NCBI GenBank assembly: GCA_913061465.1
Contig: CAJXSU010000002.1
Span: forward strand, 62,001 to 126,000
DNA from: an uncultured Flavobacterium sp.
GTDB taxonomy: Bacteria; Bacteroidota; Bacteroidia; Flavobacteriales; Flavobacteriaceae
Reading direction: 5' to 3'
DNA length: 64,000 nucleotides
A model generated the notes under the pieces. That model was not told the DNA's origin. It made no database searches and worked only from the letters and a program-made list of their open reading frames with translations. This document shows, one piece after another, positions 18,613-29,169 of the stretch. Each line of letters starts with the position of its first letter. Positions within the stretch are counted from its first letter, which is position 1. The position numbers and the translations under genes are program-made.

Positions 18613-20058
18613 TTATTTTTCTCCTATTGTTATTCTAGCCTTACCTAATCCAATGGTGGTTACTTTAGATGGATAACCAAATTGTTTTTTTATGAAACTG
18701 GAAATTTTCTTGGCAAACTTGGTGGCATCCATCGGTTCTAAAACAGGATCTCCCCCACCAAATAAATCCTCTACTTCTTCATTCATTTCTATTCTTAATT
18801 GAGTAATTCCAATTTTATTCTCACCAGGATTGTAAGAAAAATTTCTGTCTTTGGCAATAGACCCAACAAAACCTCTAATTAAAGATGAAAATTCCATTTC
18901 TCTACCTTTAAATTCAACGTCGTCATTAAAGTAATATTCAAAACTATCAAATCTTCTAAAGTCTAAAGCAATTTCTCTACCATTTTCAGCTATCTTTTTA
19001 AAATGATCTTGATGTCTTGCAAGAAAACCATCCATTTTGTCTGTTACAGCTTGTCTAAGTAAAGCTCCTACTGAGGCACCCATAGACTTTGGACCCTCAT
19101 CATTTGCAACACCAATTGATTTATTGGTATATGAATCTAAAGCATCTATCCCATAAGATACCCATTTTTGAATACCATTGGTCTCAACAGACCAGGTAAC
19201 TTTCCAGGTAATATCTGCTTTAGCTACATTTAATAATTCATCCAAGATACTAGTTTCTTGAGCTCCACCATCTCTACCCTCTACTGCATTGTCTAAAGCG
19301 CTACCACCACTTATACTTTTAAGGGTTTCTGCTAATCTTACTGTTGGGTATCCTCTCTCAGATACCATTTTATCTAAAGTACTGATCGCTATATTTAAGT
19401 TTTTATCTAAAAGAGCTGAAGTATAATCAGGAATTAAAGTTTTAACACCTTGGTTATCTACAAATTTTGCATAACCATTATCCTTTAGCCAACCATCACT
19501 AGGAAAAATCATGATTGTGGGTTTCAATCCACTACCTCCACCCAATGCAGCACCCATGGGTTCAATAATTTTATCATATTCTAGTTTTTTCCTCAAATCA
19601 TCTACATTTACTGAAATAATGAATGTTACTCTGTTCATTTTTCTTTTTAACTTTTCAGAGGATTCTGCAGAGCCAGAAGGTGAGGTAGCAAACTGGTTAT
19701 ATTGTCTGGTATTGTAAAAAAAATCTTCAAAGTATTCAAAATTATCATTGTATACCCCATTTTTTATTAATGGCTCTTTGGCAGTACATCCTAAATTATT
19801 TCCAGCAACCCCTTTGAATAATACAGCATGGATGGCATTTTTTTTAGCTTGGTTAAGTGCTAAACGTAAATCACCAACATAAGAGGTAACTTGAATTAAA
19901 TAAGAACTTCCCGTTCCTCCGGATTCACTACAAATAGATTCATATTGCCAATTTCTTGTTCTTTCTTCAGTAACTTCTCTATTGCTATTAGTCTGGGAAA
20001 ACAGAGAATTAATTGGTACTATTAATAAGGCAACTATACAGATTTTTATAAATTTCAT
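18613..20058 (-). CDS. Secreted protein of unknown function, operon gene 2 (DUF6175-like)
   Basis: Signal peptide; 481 aa; family assignment from memory, not verified. Confidence 0.65.
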   Translation of the reverse strand: MKFIKICIVALLIVPINSLFSQTNSNREVTEERTRNWQYESICSESGGTGSSYLIQVTSYVGDLRLALNQAKKNAIHAVLFKGVAGNNLGCTAKEPLIKNGVYNDNFEYFEDFFYNTRQYNQFATSPSGSAESSEKLKRKMNRVTFIISVNVDDLRKKLEYDKIIEPMGAALGGGSGLKPTIMIFPSDGWLKDNGYAKFVDNQGVKTLIPDYTSALLDKNLNIAISTLDKMVSERGYPTVRLAETLKSISGGSALDNAVEGRDGGAQETSILDELLNVAKADITWKVTWSVETNGIQKWVSYGIDALDSYTNKSIGVANDEGPKSMGASVGALLRQAVTDKMDGFLARHQDHFKKIAENGREIALDFRRFDSFEYYFNDDVEFKGREMEFSSLIRGFVGSIAKDRNFSYNPGENKIGITQLRIEMNEEVEDLFGGGDPVLEPMDATKFAKKISSFIKKQFGYPSKVTTIGLGKARITIGEK

Positions 20059-20065
20059 GTTTATA

Positions 20066-21325
20066 TTATTTTATTAGTCTAACAAAGTGTATTCCAGGGA
20101 TATATTTTTTACTTCCTTTCTTAAAATAGGTTAATCCAGGTTCAATATCTTCTCCAGTCCAGGTATTGTCCCAAACTCTTTTTTTATCAACCTTCATGGT
20201 TCCAATCCTTTTATATTCTCCTTTTTTTGTTTCTAAAACTTCAAAAGTTTCTCCACCATCTATTCCTTCTTTTTTACCAGCAGCTAATGAGAAATCATCA
20301 CGTAATGGGAAAATAGGCTTAAATATATCATTTTTCTTTTGTAATTTAACCAATACCTTGTCCATATTTCTTATGGTGGATAAATCAAATACATCTTGTT
20401 CTGTTCTTCCTTTATCCTCTTTTTTTAATGAAAAAGTAACTAGTGAAGTAGCTTTTTGTTGACTTATAAATTCCAATTCAAAGTTAGCAGCAGCAAATTT
20501 TTCTAAGTCAATTGCTTGCTTCTCTTGATCTATGGTAGAGAGGAATAAATTAAAAACATCTTGATCCCACTTTAATCTATACAACCAAGCTGTGGTCCAA
20601 ACAGAAAAACCTTCAGAAGTTTTTTCAAAAATTTTATCAGCTACTTTATAACCTTTGGCTTGCAAAAGAGCAGGGAGTTTTGCAACTTGCGCGTAAGCAA
20701 TCTCTTTAATCACTGAAGCGGCAATAGCATTACTCACATAATTTAATCTAGTGTACACAACAAATGTGTTATTAATTAATGAATTTACTTGATCAATTCC
20801 CCCTGTACCGGATGCACCTGCGATGGCAGACATTTCCATAGTTTTAGTTTGAATAGATCTAAGAGTTACTGTACCCATATTGTATGAACCATCCTCCTTA
20901 ATATTAAACCACTTTTTAACAAGTTCGTGTGCTATCTTATTAGATGTATTATACTTATTTAGTTGTAGCTTAACCATAGAATTGTCTTGAGCTTTAACAA
21001 GCCCACCTGTACTTCCTTCAAGAGCTCCTGATGCAACATCTGAAATAGCAGCACCTAATAAACTTTTTTTCTTTCCTGAAGAAGCTTTTTCCTCATCGGT
21101 AAGTTCGTATTCAGATAATTTAATTTTATTTAAAACTATACGATGGTCATTGTAATTTTGAGGAAACTGAAACTTATTATAAGAATCTAATACTTTATCT
21201 CCATTGTCAAAACTAAAATCGTCAACTAAATGCATGTGAAGAGAACTTCGCACAAAATCTTTTTTTTGCTGAGCCAATAGTAAATTAGGAATAACCAATA
21301 ATAAAATTAGTACTGTTTTTTTCAT
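20066..21325 (-). CDS. Secreted protein of unknown function, operon gene 1
   Basis: Signal peptide; 7-nt gap to gene 2. Confidence 0.7.
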   Translation of the reverse strand: MKKTVLILLLVIPNLLLAQQKKDFVRSSLHMHLVDDFSFDNGDKVLDSYNKFQFPQNYNDHRIVLNKIKLSEYELTDEEKASSGKKKSLLGAAISDVASGALEGSTGGLVKAQDNSMVKLQLNKYNTSNKIAHELVKKWFNIKEDGSYNMGTVTLRSIQTKTMEMSAIAGASGTGGIDQVNSLINNTFVVYTRLNYVSNAIAASVIKEIAYAQVAKLPALLQAKGYKVADKIFEKTSEGFSVWTTAWLYRLKWDQDVFNLFLSTIDQEKQAIDLEKFAAANFELEFISQQKATSLVTFSLKKEDKGRTEQDVFDLSTIRNMDKVLVKLQKKNDIFKPIFPLRDDFSLAAGKKEGIDGGETFEVLETKKGEYKRIGTMKVDKKRVWDNTWTGEDIEPGLTYFKKGSKKYIPGIHFVRLIK

Positions 21326-21580
21326 GATGTTTGTTTTTAGGTTTTAATTAATTAGTTGATAAATATTCACACTACTTGAATTTAATGGGGTATTATAAAT
21401 ATTGCAGGGGTAATAACCTTTATCAGGTAACAGTATAAACTATTGGGGTAAGGAATTTTATTTTATTTTTTGGGGGGGGAGTATATTAAAAAATAAATAT
21501 TGCTAAAAATAAAATAAAGTTATTTCTGACTTAGTACAAGTTTAGTACATTTTAAAAAACTTAAACATAAATTATTATTA

Positions 21581-24500
21581 TTATAAATTATCCCTAAGTT
21601 CTGTAGGTAAAAACTCAAAATAATCTTTAAAACATTTAGTAAAATATGATGGAGAAGAAAAACCTACTTTATAGCACACTTCACTTATCGTATATTCTGT
21701 GGTTTCAATCAGTTGTTTTGCTTTTTCCAAACGAATCTTTCTAATAAACTCATTGGCTGTATCACCAGTTAAAGCCTTGATTTTACGGTATAATTTACTT
21801 CTACTTAACAATAATTCTCCAGCAAGGTTTTCTACATTTAACTTTTCATCATTTATATTTTCATTAATATAATTAAGAACATTATTCATAAACTCCTTAT
21901 CTAAAGAAGTTGTATAATCTGAATTTATTGTTGTACTTACACTATTAAAATACTTATCAAATAAAACTTGTCTACTTGTAATTAATTGGTTTAAGTGAGA
22001 TTTTAAAACCCTCATATTAAAAGGCTTATTTAAATAAACATCTGCCCCAGAATCTATTCCTTTGACTTTATCTATTTGCATTCCTTTTGCAGTAACCATT
22101 AAAATAGGTATATGACTAGTTTTTAAATCACTTTTAACTCTTAAGCATAATTCAAAACCATCCATTATTGGCATCATAACATCCGTAATGATAATATCTG
22201 GCATGTATTTATTTGCTTTTTCAACACCCTCTAAACCATTTTCTGCTTCTTTAATACTATATTCAGTGATCAATTCATTTTTAATATATGATCTCAACTC
22301 AGCATTGTCTTCAACAATTAAAACTATTTTTTTACTAGTATACTCCTCCTCTAACAATGGTTCAAACTCCTCTATATTTTTATTTTGAGATTCTGAGTAT
22401 TGATTAATAATCTTATTATCTTCTTTATTAACATCTGCGATCTTAAGATGATGATACCCAAGCGGGAAGTAAATTTTAAATTGAGTTCCAACATTTTCCT
22501 TACTGGTTAAAACAATTTTACCTTTGTGCATGTTTACAAAGTTCTTAACTAATTCTAAACCAATTCCTGTTCCACCATAATATTGCTCATTCATTTCATC
22601 AGCCTGATAAAAACGGTCAAAAACCTTGGTTAGATTTTCTTCTTTGATGCCAAGCCCAGTATCTCTTATAATAATTTTCAATGCTTCAATAGGTTTATTT
22701 TCATTCACTAAAGGAAGATCTATTAATTCTGGAGATTTATTAACATGAACAGTTATTAACCCCCCTATTGGTGTTGCTTTAAATGCATTTGATAATAAGT
22801 TGAAAATGATTTTTTCTAACATAGATGGGTCAGACCATATCATGAGATCGTCCTGGTCATAATCAACAGTTAACATGATATTTTTAAGAAATGCTTCCTC
22901 TTCAAAATGACTAACCACCTCCTGAATAAATGGTACAATATTAATTTGAGAAGCATTAATAGTCATTTTATTGAATTGAAGCTTCCTAAAGTCCATAAGC
23001 TCGTTGATAAGTCTCGAAAGACGCTTAGCATTTTTAAAAATAATATTGTGTTTTTCTTTAATTTCTTTAGGTAATTTATTCTTTGTGTTTTCGATGATAT
23101 CTTCTAACGGAGTTAGAATAAGTGTTAGAGGTGTTCTAAATTCATGAGAAATATTTGTAAAAAATTGTATTTTTTTTGCATTTAGGGCCTCAAACTGCTT
23201 GTACTCTTGTCTTTCTAAATGTAAAATTCTTTTTTCTTCTATTCTAGTGATTAGAAACTTGTAGATAAAATACCCTAACAACAATAAGAATAAACAATAA
23301 CTCATAATTGCTATTTTAGTTGACCACCAAGCTGGTAGAATTTTAATCTTCAACGTTGTAGGAATATTGTTCCAAATACCATCATTATTAGAAGACTTAA
23401 CCATAAAAGTATAATCACCTGATGGAATATTTTTATAAGTAGCACTTCTTGTAGTTTCTACATAATTCCACTCATTATCATATCCCTCTAAAAAATAAGC
23501 ATATTGATTGTTTTTACTTCGAGTATAATTGATCCCAACATAATCAATCGTAAAAACTCTTTGGTTGTGATTTAAGACTAATTCTTTAGTTTCAGAGATG
23601 ACCTCTTTTAACGGACTCTGATCCTTATCTGGCTTAATCAAATCGTTATATATCCTTAAGTTAGATAAATAGACTATTGATTTTTCCTGATTATAGCTAA
23701 TCTCATCAGGATTAAAGTAATTTATTCCCTTAGAGGAGCCAAAATATAATACATTGTTTAGATCTTTATATACAGCATTGTAGTTAAAACTATTGGATAA
23801 TAATCCATCCTTTTTACTAAAATTTATAAAGGTATTTCTTTCTGTATTTAATTTTGTAAGCCCCTTATTACCACCGATCCAAATAGCTCCATTATGATCT
23901 TCAGTAAGTGAAAAAACAGTTTCATGAATTAAACCTGTATTTTTATCGTATTTTTTAAATGATTTCTCTTTAATATTATATTTAGAAAGACCATCACCTA
24001 GTGTTCCTATCCATAAATTATTTTTTGAATCCTCAAATAAGCTAAATACAATACTAGGTATTATTGAATTATTAAAATTTGCTTCAAAGTCGGCATTCAT
24101 TTCTTTATTAAGAGAACTCACTTTAAAAGTATTATTCAAAGACGATTCAACTTTAAATAGGCCCGCTCTAGTCCCTAGCCAAACATTATCATTATGATCA
24201 ACTAACACTTTTCTAATGTTACTTGTGTTAATATTATATTTTTGAAACTCTGATGAATCATGATGTTTAAAAATATCTTTATTTGGATCATATGAATATA
24301 GTCCACTTAAAAAAGTACCAATCCAAATGGTTCCGTTTGAGTCTTCATCAAAACTCATGATTCTATTGGATTTAAATACGCTATTAGCAGAAGACTTATT
24401 TATGTTTACAAACTTGTTACTTTTGCTTTTTAATAAAAACAAACCAGATTCCCAAGTGCCAACCCAAACATTATTATTACTATCAATAAAAATAGTTGGA

Positions 24501-25741
24501 ATCGCTAAACGGTCTAATCCTTTAGAGATATTATTATTTTGATCAAATAAATTAACAAAAACTTTTTCTTTTGGATCATAAACATCAACACCCCCATCAA
24601 ACATACTTATCCAAAATCTACCTTTTCTATCTTTTACGATACTAGTAACAGAGTTCTTGTTTAGTGAATTGGTGAGATTTAGTGAACTTTCAATGGTATT
24701 AAACTTATTATAATTATCGTCATGTACATCTACCCCTTGATTATAATAACCAAGCCAAATCCTATTTTTATCATCTGTAAATACTGTCCAAATAGAGTTA
24801 GATTTAACCCCCCTATCATTTAGCTTATCTTGTAGATAGTTTGTAACTTTTTTGGTTTTATAGTTAATTTCAAAAAGACCATCATTTTCTGTTCCACATA
24901 AAAGATCCCCATTTATTTTTTCGGCTAAAGACAATATTCTTTTTCGAGTTATAGAAAGCTTTTCAATAAAATAAATATCATTATTACTAGTTATTTTGTA
25001 GAGTCCGGATGAAGAAGTCCCAATCCAAATAGAATTATCTTTTCCTATTACCATAGTTTCTATAGACTTACCTATAGTTTCATATCCTTTTTGTGTATTA
25101 AATTTTGCTAATTGAAGAATTTCGTCATAGGGATCAAATGTCAACAAACCATGATTAGTTCCAATTAAAAAACGTCCATTAGAAGATTTAATAATTGTAT
25201 TAATTTGAAGGGTTTTTAAGGTTTTTTTTTCTTGATATTTTATTAATTTTGATTCAAGTGAATTCTTATCAAGTTTATGTAATCCATTTTCGTGAGTACC
25301 AATAAGTAAGGTGTTTTCGTCATACTCTGTAATAGCATGTATGGCAAATTTTTGTTTTTTACCATCTAAATCTATATTCTCAAACTTATCTAGTTTATTA
25401 TTATAAATATTTAAACCGAGCTGAGTTCCTGCCCAAATATTTTTTTGAGAATCTTGAAATATTGAAAAAACTATAGAGCTATTTAAAGATTTTTTATCTG
25501 AATTTTGTCCCTGATTATAGCTCTTAAAATCTACACTATTATATCTTACAATTCCATCACCATAAGTAGTAATCCAAATAAAACCCTCTGCATCTTTGTA
25601 TATGGAAGTTATGGCACTTTGAGTTATATCTTCATTTATCGAAACAAAGTTATACTCATTAGCATTTGACTGCCCAAATAATGAATTAAAAGCAAAAATT
25701 AAAGAGAAAGACAAGAGATAAATAAACTTTCGTAAATCCAT
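21581..25741 (-). CDS. Hybrid two-component system regulator (HTCS) of the PUL
   Basis: Signal peptide, two-component propeller repeats (WIGT.. repeats), Y_Y_Y domain, HisKA (NISHEFRTPLTLI), HATPase, receiver (IITDVMMPIMDG), AraC HTH. Confidence 0.96.
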   Translation of the reverse strand: MDLRKFIYLLSFSLIFAFNSLFGQSNANEYNFVSINEDITQSAITSIYKDAEGFIWITTYGDGIVRYNSVDFKSYNQGQNSDKKSLNSSIVFSIFQDSQKNIWAGTQLGLNIYNNKLDKFENIDLDGKKQKFAIHAITEYDENTLLIGTHENGLHKLDKNSLESKLIKYQEKKTLKTLQINTIIKSSNGRFLIGTNHGLLTFDPYDEILQLAKFNTQKGYETIGKSIETMVIGKDNSIWIGTSSSGLYKITSNNDIYFIEKLSITRKRILSLAEKINGDLLCGTENDGLFEINYKTKKVTNYLQDKLNDRGVKSNSIWTVFTDDKNRIWLGYYNQGVDVHDDNYNKFNTIESSLNLTNSLNKNSVTSIVKDRKGRFWISMFDGGVDVYDPKEKVFVNLFDQNNNISKGLDRLAIPTIFIDSNNNVWVGTWESGLFLLKSKSNKFVNINKSSANSVFKSNRIMSFDEDSNGTIWIGTFLSGLYSYDPNKDIFKHHDSSEFQKYNINTSNIRKVLVDHNDNVWLGTRAGLFKVESSLNNTFKVSSLNKEMNADFEANFNNSIIPSIVFSLFEDSKNNLWIGTLGDGLSKYNIKEKSFKKYDKNTGLIHETVFSLTEDHNGAIWIGGNKGLTKLNTERNTFINFSKKDGLLSNSFNYNAVYKDLNNVLYFGSSKGINYFNPDEISYNQEKSIVYLSNLRIYNDLIKPDKDQSPLKEVISETKELVLNHNQRVFTIDYVGINYTRSKNNQYAYFLEGYDNEWNYVETTRSATYKNIPSGDYTFMVKSSNNDGIWNNIPTTLKIKILPAWWSTKIAIMSYCLFLLLLGYFIYKFLITRIEEKRILHLERQEYKQFEALNAKKIQFFTNISHEFRTPLTLILTPLEDIIENTKNKLPKEIKEKHNIIFKNAKRLSRLINELMDFRKLQFNKMTINASQINIVPFIQEVVSHFEEEAFLKNIMLTVDYDQDDLMIWSDPSMLEKIIFNLLSNAFKATPIGGLITVHVNKSPELIDLPLVNENKPIEALKIIIRDTGLGIKEENLTKVFDRFYQADEMNEQYYGGTGIGLELVKNFVNMHKGKIVLTSKENVGTQFKIYFPLGYHHLKIADVNKEDNKIINQYSESQNKNIEEFEPLLEEEYTSKKIVLIVEDNAELRSYIKNELITEYSIKEAENGLEGVEKANKYMPDIIITDVMMPIMDGFELCLRVKSDLKTSHIPILMVTAKGMQIDKVKGIDSGADVYLNKPFNMRVLKSHLNQLITSRQVLFDKYFNSVSTTINSDYTTSLDKEFMNNVLNYINENINDEKLNVENLAGELLLSRSKLYRKIKALTGDTANEFIRKIRLEKAKQLIETTEYTISEVCYKVGFSSPSYFTKCFKDYFEFLPTELRDNL

Positions 25742-25972
25742 ATTTTTACATTATTTTTAATATAAACGACACCAATTAAATTTTCATGAATTATTCATAA
25801 ATATAATTGATTAATAGGAACTACCTAATATAATAAATAGTTTTGCTTCAAATGTGTTATTTATTTCTTCATAAGTTACAAATAGTAAAATACTTATAAT
25901 CCTATATTTGTTACTATATGTGTAATAATCTACCCATTTAAAACTAACTTAAAACAATAAATATAGAAACTT

Positions 25973-28900
25973 ATGAAAAAACTTTTTTTTATTTTTTTTG
26001 TGTTACCCACAATGTTACTATCACAATCCAAAATAATTACTGGTAATGTTACCGATGATACTGGCGAAGGTTTACCTGGAGTAACAATCCAAATTAAAAA
26101 TTCACCTAAAAACGGTGCTTTAACAGATTTTGATGGTAATTTTAAAATTACTCTAAGTTCAGAGGATGAAAAAGTTTTAATTTTTTCATATTTAGGATTT
26201 AAAAGACAGGAAGTTAACGTTTCTGATAGCTCATTTTTAAAAATACAACTTGAAACAGATGCAACACAATTAGATGAAGTTGTTGTAGTTGGTTATGGAT
26301 CAGTTTTAAAAAAGGACGTTACTGGTGCATTGGTGTCTGTTAAAGTTAAAGACAATATTGCAAATCAATCTTTTTCTGTAGATCAAATGTTACAGGGAAG
26401 AGCTGCTGGTGTTCAAGTAACTCAAAATGCTGGTTCACCAGGATCAGGTATTAGCGTAAAAATTAGAGGAACTAATAGTTTAAGAGGGAATAATGAACCG
26501 CTATATGTTATTGATGGTGTTATTATATCATCTGCTGGTGAAGATGTTCTTGCAGCAGGAGGGGTTGGTAATTCTGGGCAAGAAAATCAAAATGGATTAA
26601 ATGGAATAAACCCTCGAGATATTGAAAGCATTCAAATTTTAAAAGATGCATCAGCTACAGCAATTTATGGATCTAGAGGAGCTAATGGAGTAGTTTTAAT
26701 AACTACCAAAAAAGGAGAAAAAGGAAAAGTAAAAATGAGTAGTTTTATCACAAATTCTATTAGATCTATTGATAAAACTTACGATGTGTTAGATGGAGTT
26801 GGTTACGCCAATTACCAAAATGAATTAGCATTACTTAATGGTAATCTTCCTAGATTTGATGTTGGTGCCTCTGGAGTATTTGGAGTGACCTATGATCCTG
26901 CTGGAAATCCAACTGTATCAGACACACCCGCTCAAATATTAAATTGGCAAGATGAACTTTACCGCCAAAGTTTTAGTACTAAAGTAGGTTTCACAGCTTC
27001 TGGTGGAAGCGATAATGGTAATTATTATATTTCAGCTGGATTTGATGAGCAAGAAGGTATTGTAAGTAGCTCCAGTCTCAAAAGCACTGATATTCGAATT
27101 AATTTAAATCAAGACCTTACAGATAAATTAAAATTAAGTGCAAGAGTTAGTGCTTCTTTCAATGATACTAACTTTGCTGAATCTGGAGACTTAATTGGTG
27201 CTAACCAAAGTTTTGTAAGAAATTCAATCTTATTTAGACCTGTACTTACAGGAGAAATTGAAGACTTAGGAGATGATTTAGAGTCTGGAAATCCTTACTC
27301 TTGGGTAAACGATTTTTTGGATGTATCTAAAGAGAAAAGATATATTGCTTCCATTGGACTTACTTATAAACTTCCTCTTAAAGGGTTAACGTATCAAATA
27401 AAAGCAGGTGGAAATATTAGAACAAAAGATCGAAGACGTTTTTATGGATTAACTACATGGCAAGGAGCTATTGGTAACGGAGCTTTACAGATATCAACTT
27501 TAAATGCGAAATCTTATCAAATTAATAATTTTTTAAGATTTAATAGAACTTTTAACAGAAAACATAGATTTAATGCAACTGTAGGTGTTACATATGATGT
27601 TAGAAATGTAGAAAATAGTATTTATGCTGTTGAAGATTTTGTTACAACTGAACTTACAATTCAGCAACCTTTTCTGGCTTCAGTTATTACTCAACCCTTA
27701 AGATTCTTGAAGTCAGATCAACAGATTTTTTCTATGTTAGGTCGATTAAATTATACTTATAATAATAAATATATTCTTACAGCGTCATTTCGAAGAGACG
27801 GTGTTTCTAAATTTGCAAAAAATAATAGATTTGGATTCTTTCCATCCTTTGCATTAGCTTGGAGAATGGATAATGAAAACTTTATTAAAAATTTAAATAT
27901 TTTTGAAAACTTAAAGCTTAGAGCTGGTTGGGGGCAAATTGGAAACCATGGTGTTAGAGCATATGGAACCCTTTCTGATTATGGCATAAACGGACAACTA
28001 TACGGAACCCCAGGAAATGGAACCAGTGTAGTTTTAACACTAAACAATATTGCAAATCCTAATTTAACATGGGAAACAACTGAGCAAATAAATTTAGGAT
28101 TAGATTTTGAAAGTAAAAATAGTAGAGTTTCGGGTAGTATAGATTTTTATGAAAAAACAACAAAAGATTTATTACAAAACACTCCTATTCCAACTTCTTC
28201 AGGGTTCAGTAATATCCTTATCAATAGAGGATCAATGTCTAACAAAGGATTAGAAATTGCATTGAATTTCAATCCTATTTCTACCGATGATTTTGATGTA
28301 AATATTGGGGGAAATATTGCTTTTAACAAAACCAGGATAGACGAATTAGGAATTCCTCTGAAAGACTTTTATATTGATGGAGTTGCAGAGCAACGTTCAT
28401 ATTATTTTGGCGCCCAAATAAGTAGAGGGCAGTATTTCAGAACTCCAGCTAATGTATTTGTAGAGGGAGAAGAAACCAGTCTTTTTTATGGTTTACAAAC
28501 CAACGGTATCTATCAAACCGATGATACAGATATTGTAGATGGTGCTCAACCTGGAGATGTTAGATTTGTTGATCAAAATGAAGATGGTGTAATTGACATT
28601 TTTGACAGGACCTTTATTGGGAATCCAAATCCAGATTTTATTTATGGTTTTAACCTAAATTTCAAATACAAACGATTTACCACAAACTTCCTTTTTAATG
28701 GTGTTTACGGAAATGATATTGCCAACGGAAATTTAATTAAACTTAATAATGCAGAAGGCTTACAAACAAACATAAGCCCAAATGCATACAATAACGCATG
28801 GAGGCCAGATGCTCAAACCAACCTATACCCGAGAATAGGGTATGAAGTAATTCCAAATCAATCCCTAGCAGTATCAGACCGTATCATAGAAGATGGTAGT

Positions 28901-29134
28901 TTTTTAAGATTAAATAATGTAACCTTAAGCTATGATATTCCTGTAGATAAAATTAAAATGCTTGAACGATTTAATATATATGTAGCAGGACAGAATTTAG
29001 TAACTTGGACAAGCTATAGTGGATATAATCCAGAAGTTTCAAGTTTCTTAAACAACGGACTGATTAACGGAGTAGATTGGAATGGTGCTCCAAATGCAAA
29101 GACATTTTTATTAGGGTTAAATATTAATTTCTAA
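25973..29134 (+). CDS. SusC-like TonB-linked outer-membrane transporter
   Basis: CarboxypepD_reg-like N-terminus, plug (DEVVVVGYGSVLKKDVTGAL), RGANGVVLITTKKG, C-terminal FLLGLNINF. Confidence 0.97.
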   Translation: MKKLFFIFFVLPTMLLSQSKIITGNVTDDTGEGLPGVTIQIKNSPKNGALTDFDGNFKITLSSEDEKVLIFSYLGFKRQEVNVSDSSFLKIQLETDATQLDEVVVVGYGSVLKKDVTGALVSVKVKDNIANQSFSVDQMLQGRAAGVQVTQNAGSPGSGISVKIRGTNSLRGNNEPLYVIDGVIISSAGEDVLAAGGVGNSGQENQNGLNGINPRDIESIQILKDASATAIYGSRGANGVVLITTKKGEKGKVKMSSFITNSIRSIDKTYDVLDGVGYANYQNELALLNGNLPRFDVGASGVFGVTYDPAGNPTVSDTPAQILNWQDELYRQSFSTKVGFTASGGSDNGNYYISAGFDEQEGIVSSSSLKSTDIRINLNQDLTDKLKLSARVSASFNDTNFAESGDLIGANQSFVRNSILFRPVLTGEIEDLGDDLESGNPYSWVNDFLDVSKEKRYIASIGLTYKLPLKGLTYQIKAGGNIRTKDRRRFYGLTTWQGAIGNGALQISTLNAKSYQINNFLRFNRTFNRKHRFNATVGVTYDVRNVENSIYAVEDFVTTELTIQQPFLASVITQPLRFLKSDQQIFSMLGRLNYTYNNKYILTASFRRDGVSKFAKNNRFGFFPSFALAWRMDNENFIKNLNIFENLKLRAGWGQIGNHGVRAYGTLSDYGINGQLYGTPGNGTSVVLTLNNIANPNLTWETTEQINLGLDFESKNSRVSGSIDFYEKTTKDLLQNTPIPTSSGFSNILINRGSMSNKGLEIALNFNPISTDDFDVNIGGNIAFNKTRIDELGIPLKDFYIDGVAEQRSYYFGAQISRGQYFRTPANVFVEGEETSLFYGLQTNGIYQTDDTDIVDGAQPGDVRFVDQNEDGVIDIFDRTFIGNPNPDFIYGFNLNFKYKRFTTNFLFNGVYGNDIANGNLIKLNNAEGLQTNISPNAYNNAWRPDAQTNLYPRIGYEVIPNQSLAVSDRIIEDGSFLRLNNVTLSYDIPVDKIKMLERFNIYVAGQNLVTWTSYSGYNPEVSSFLNNGLINGVDWNGAPNAKTFLLGLNINF

Positions 29135-29169
29135 GAACCATTGATTTATAAAAAATAAAAAATAAACAC

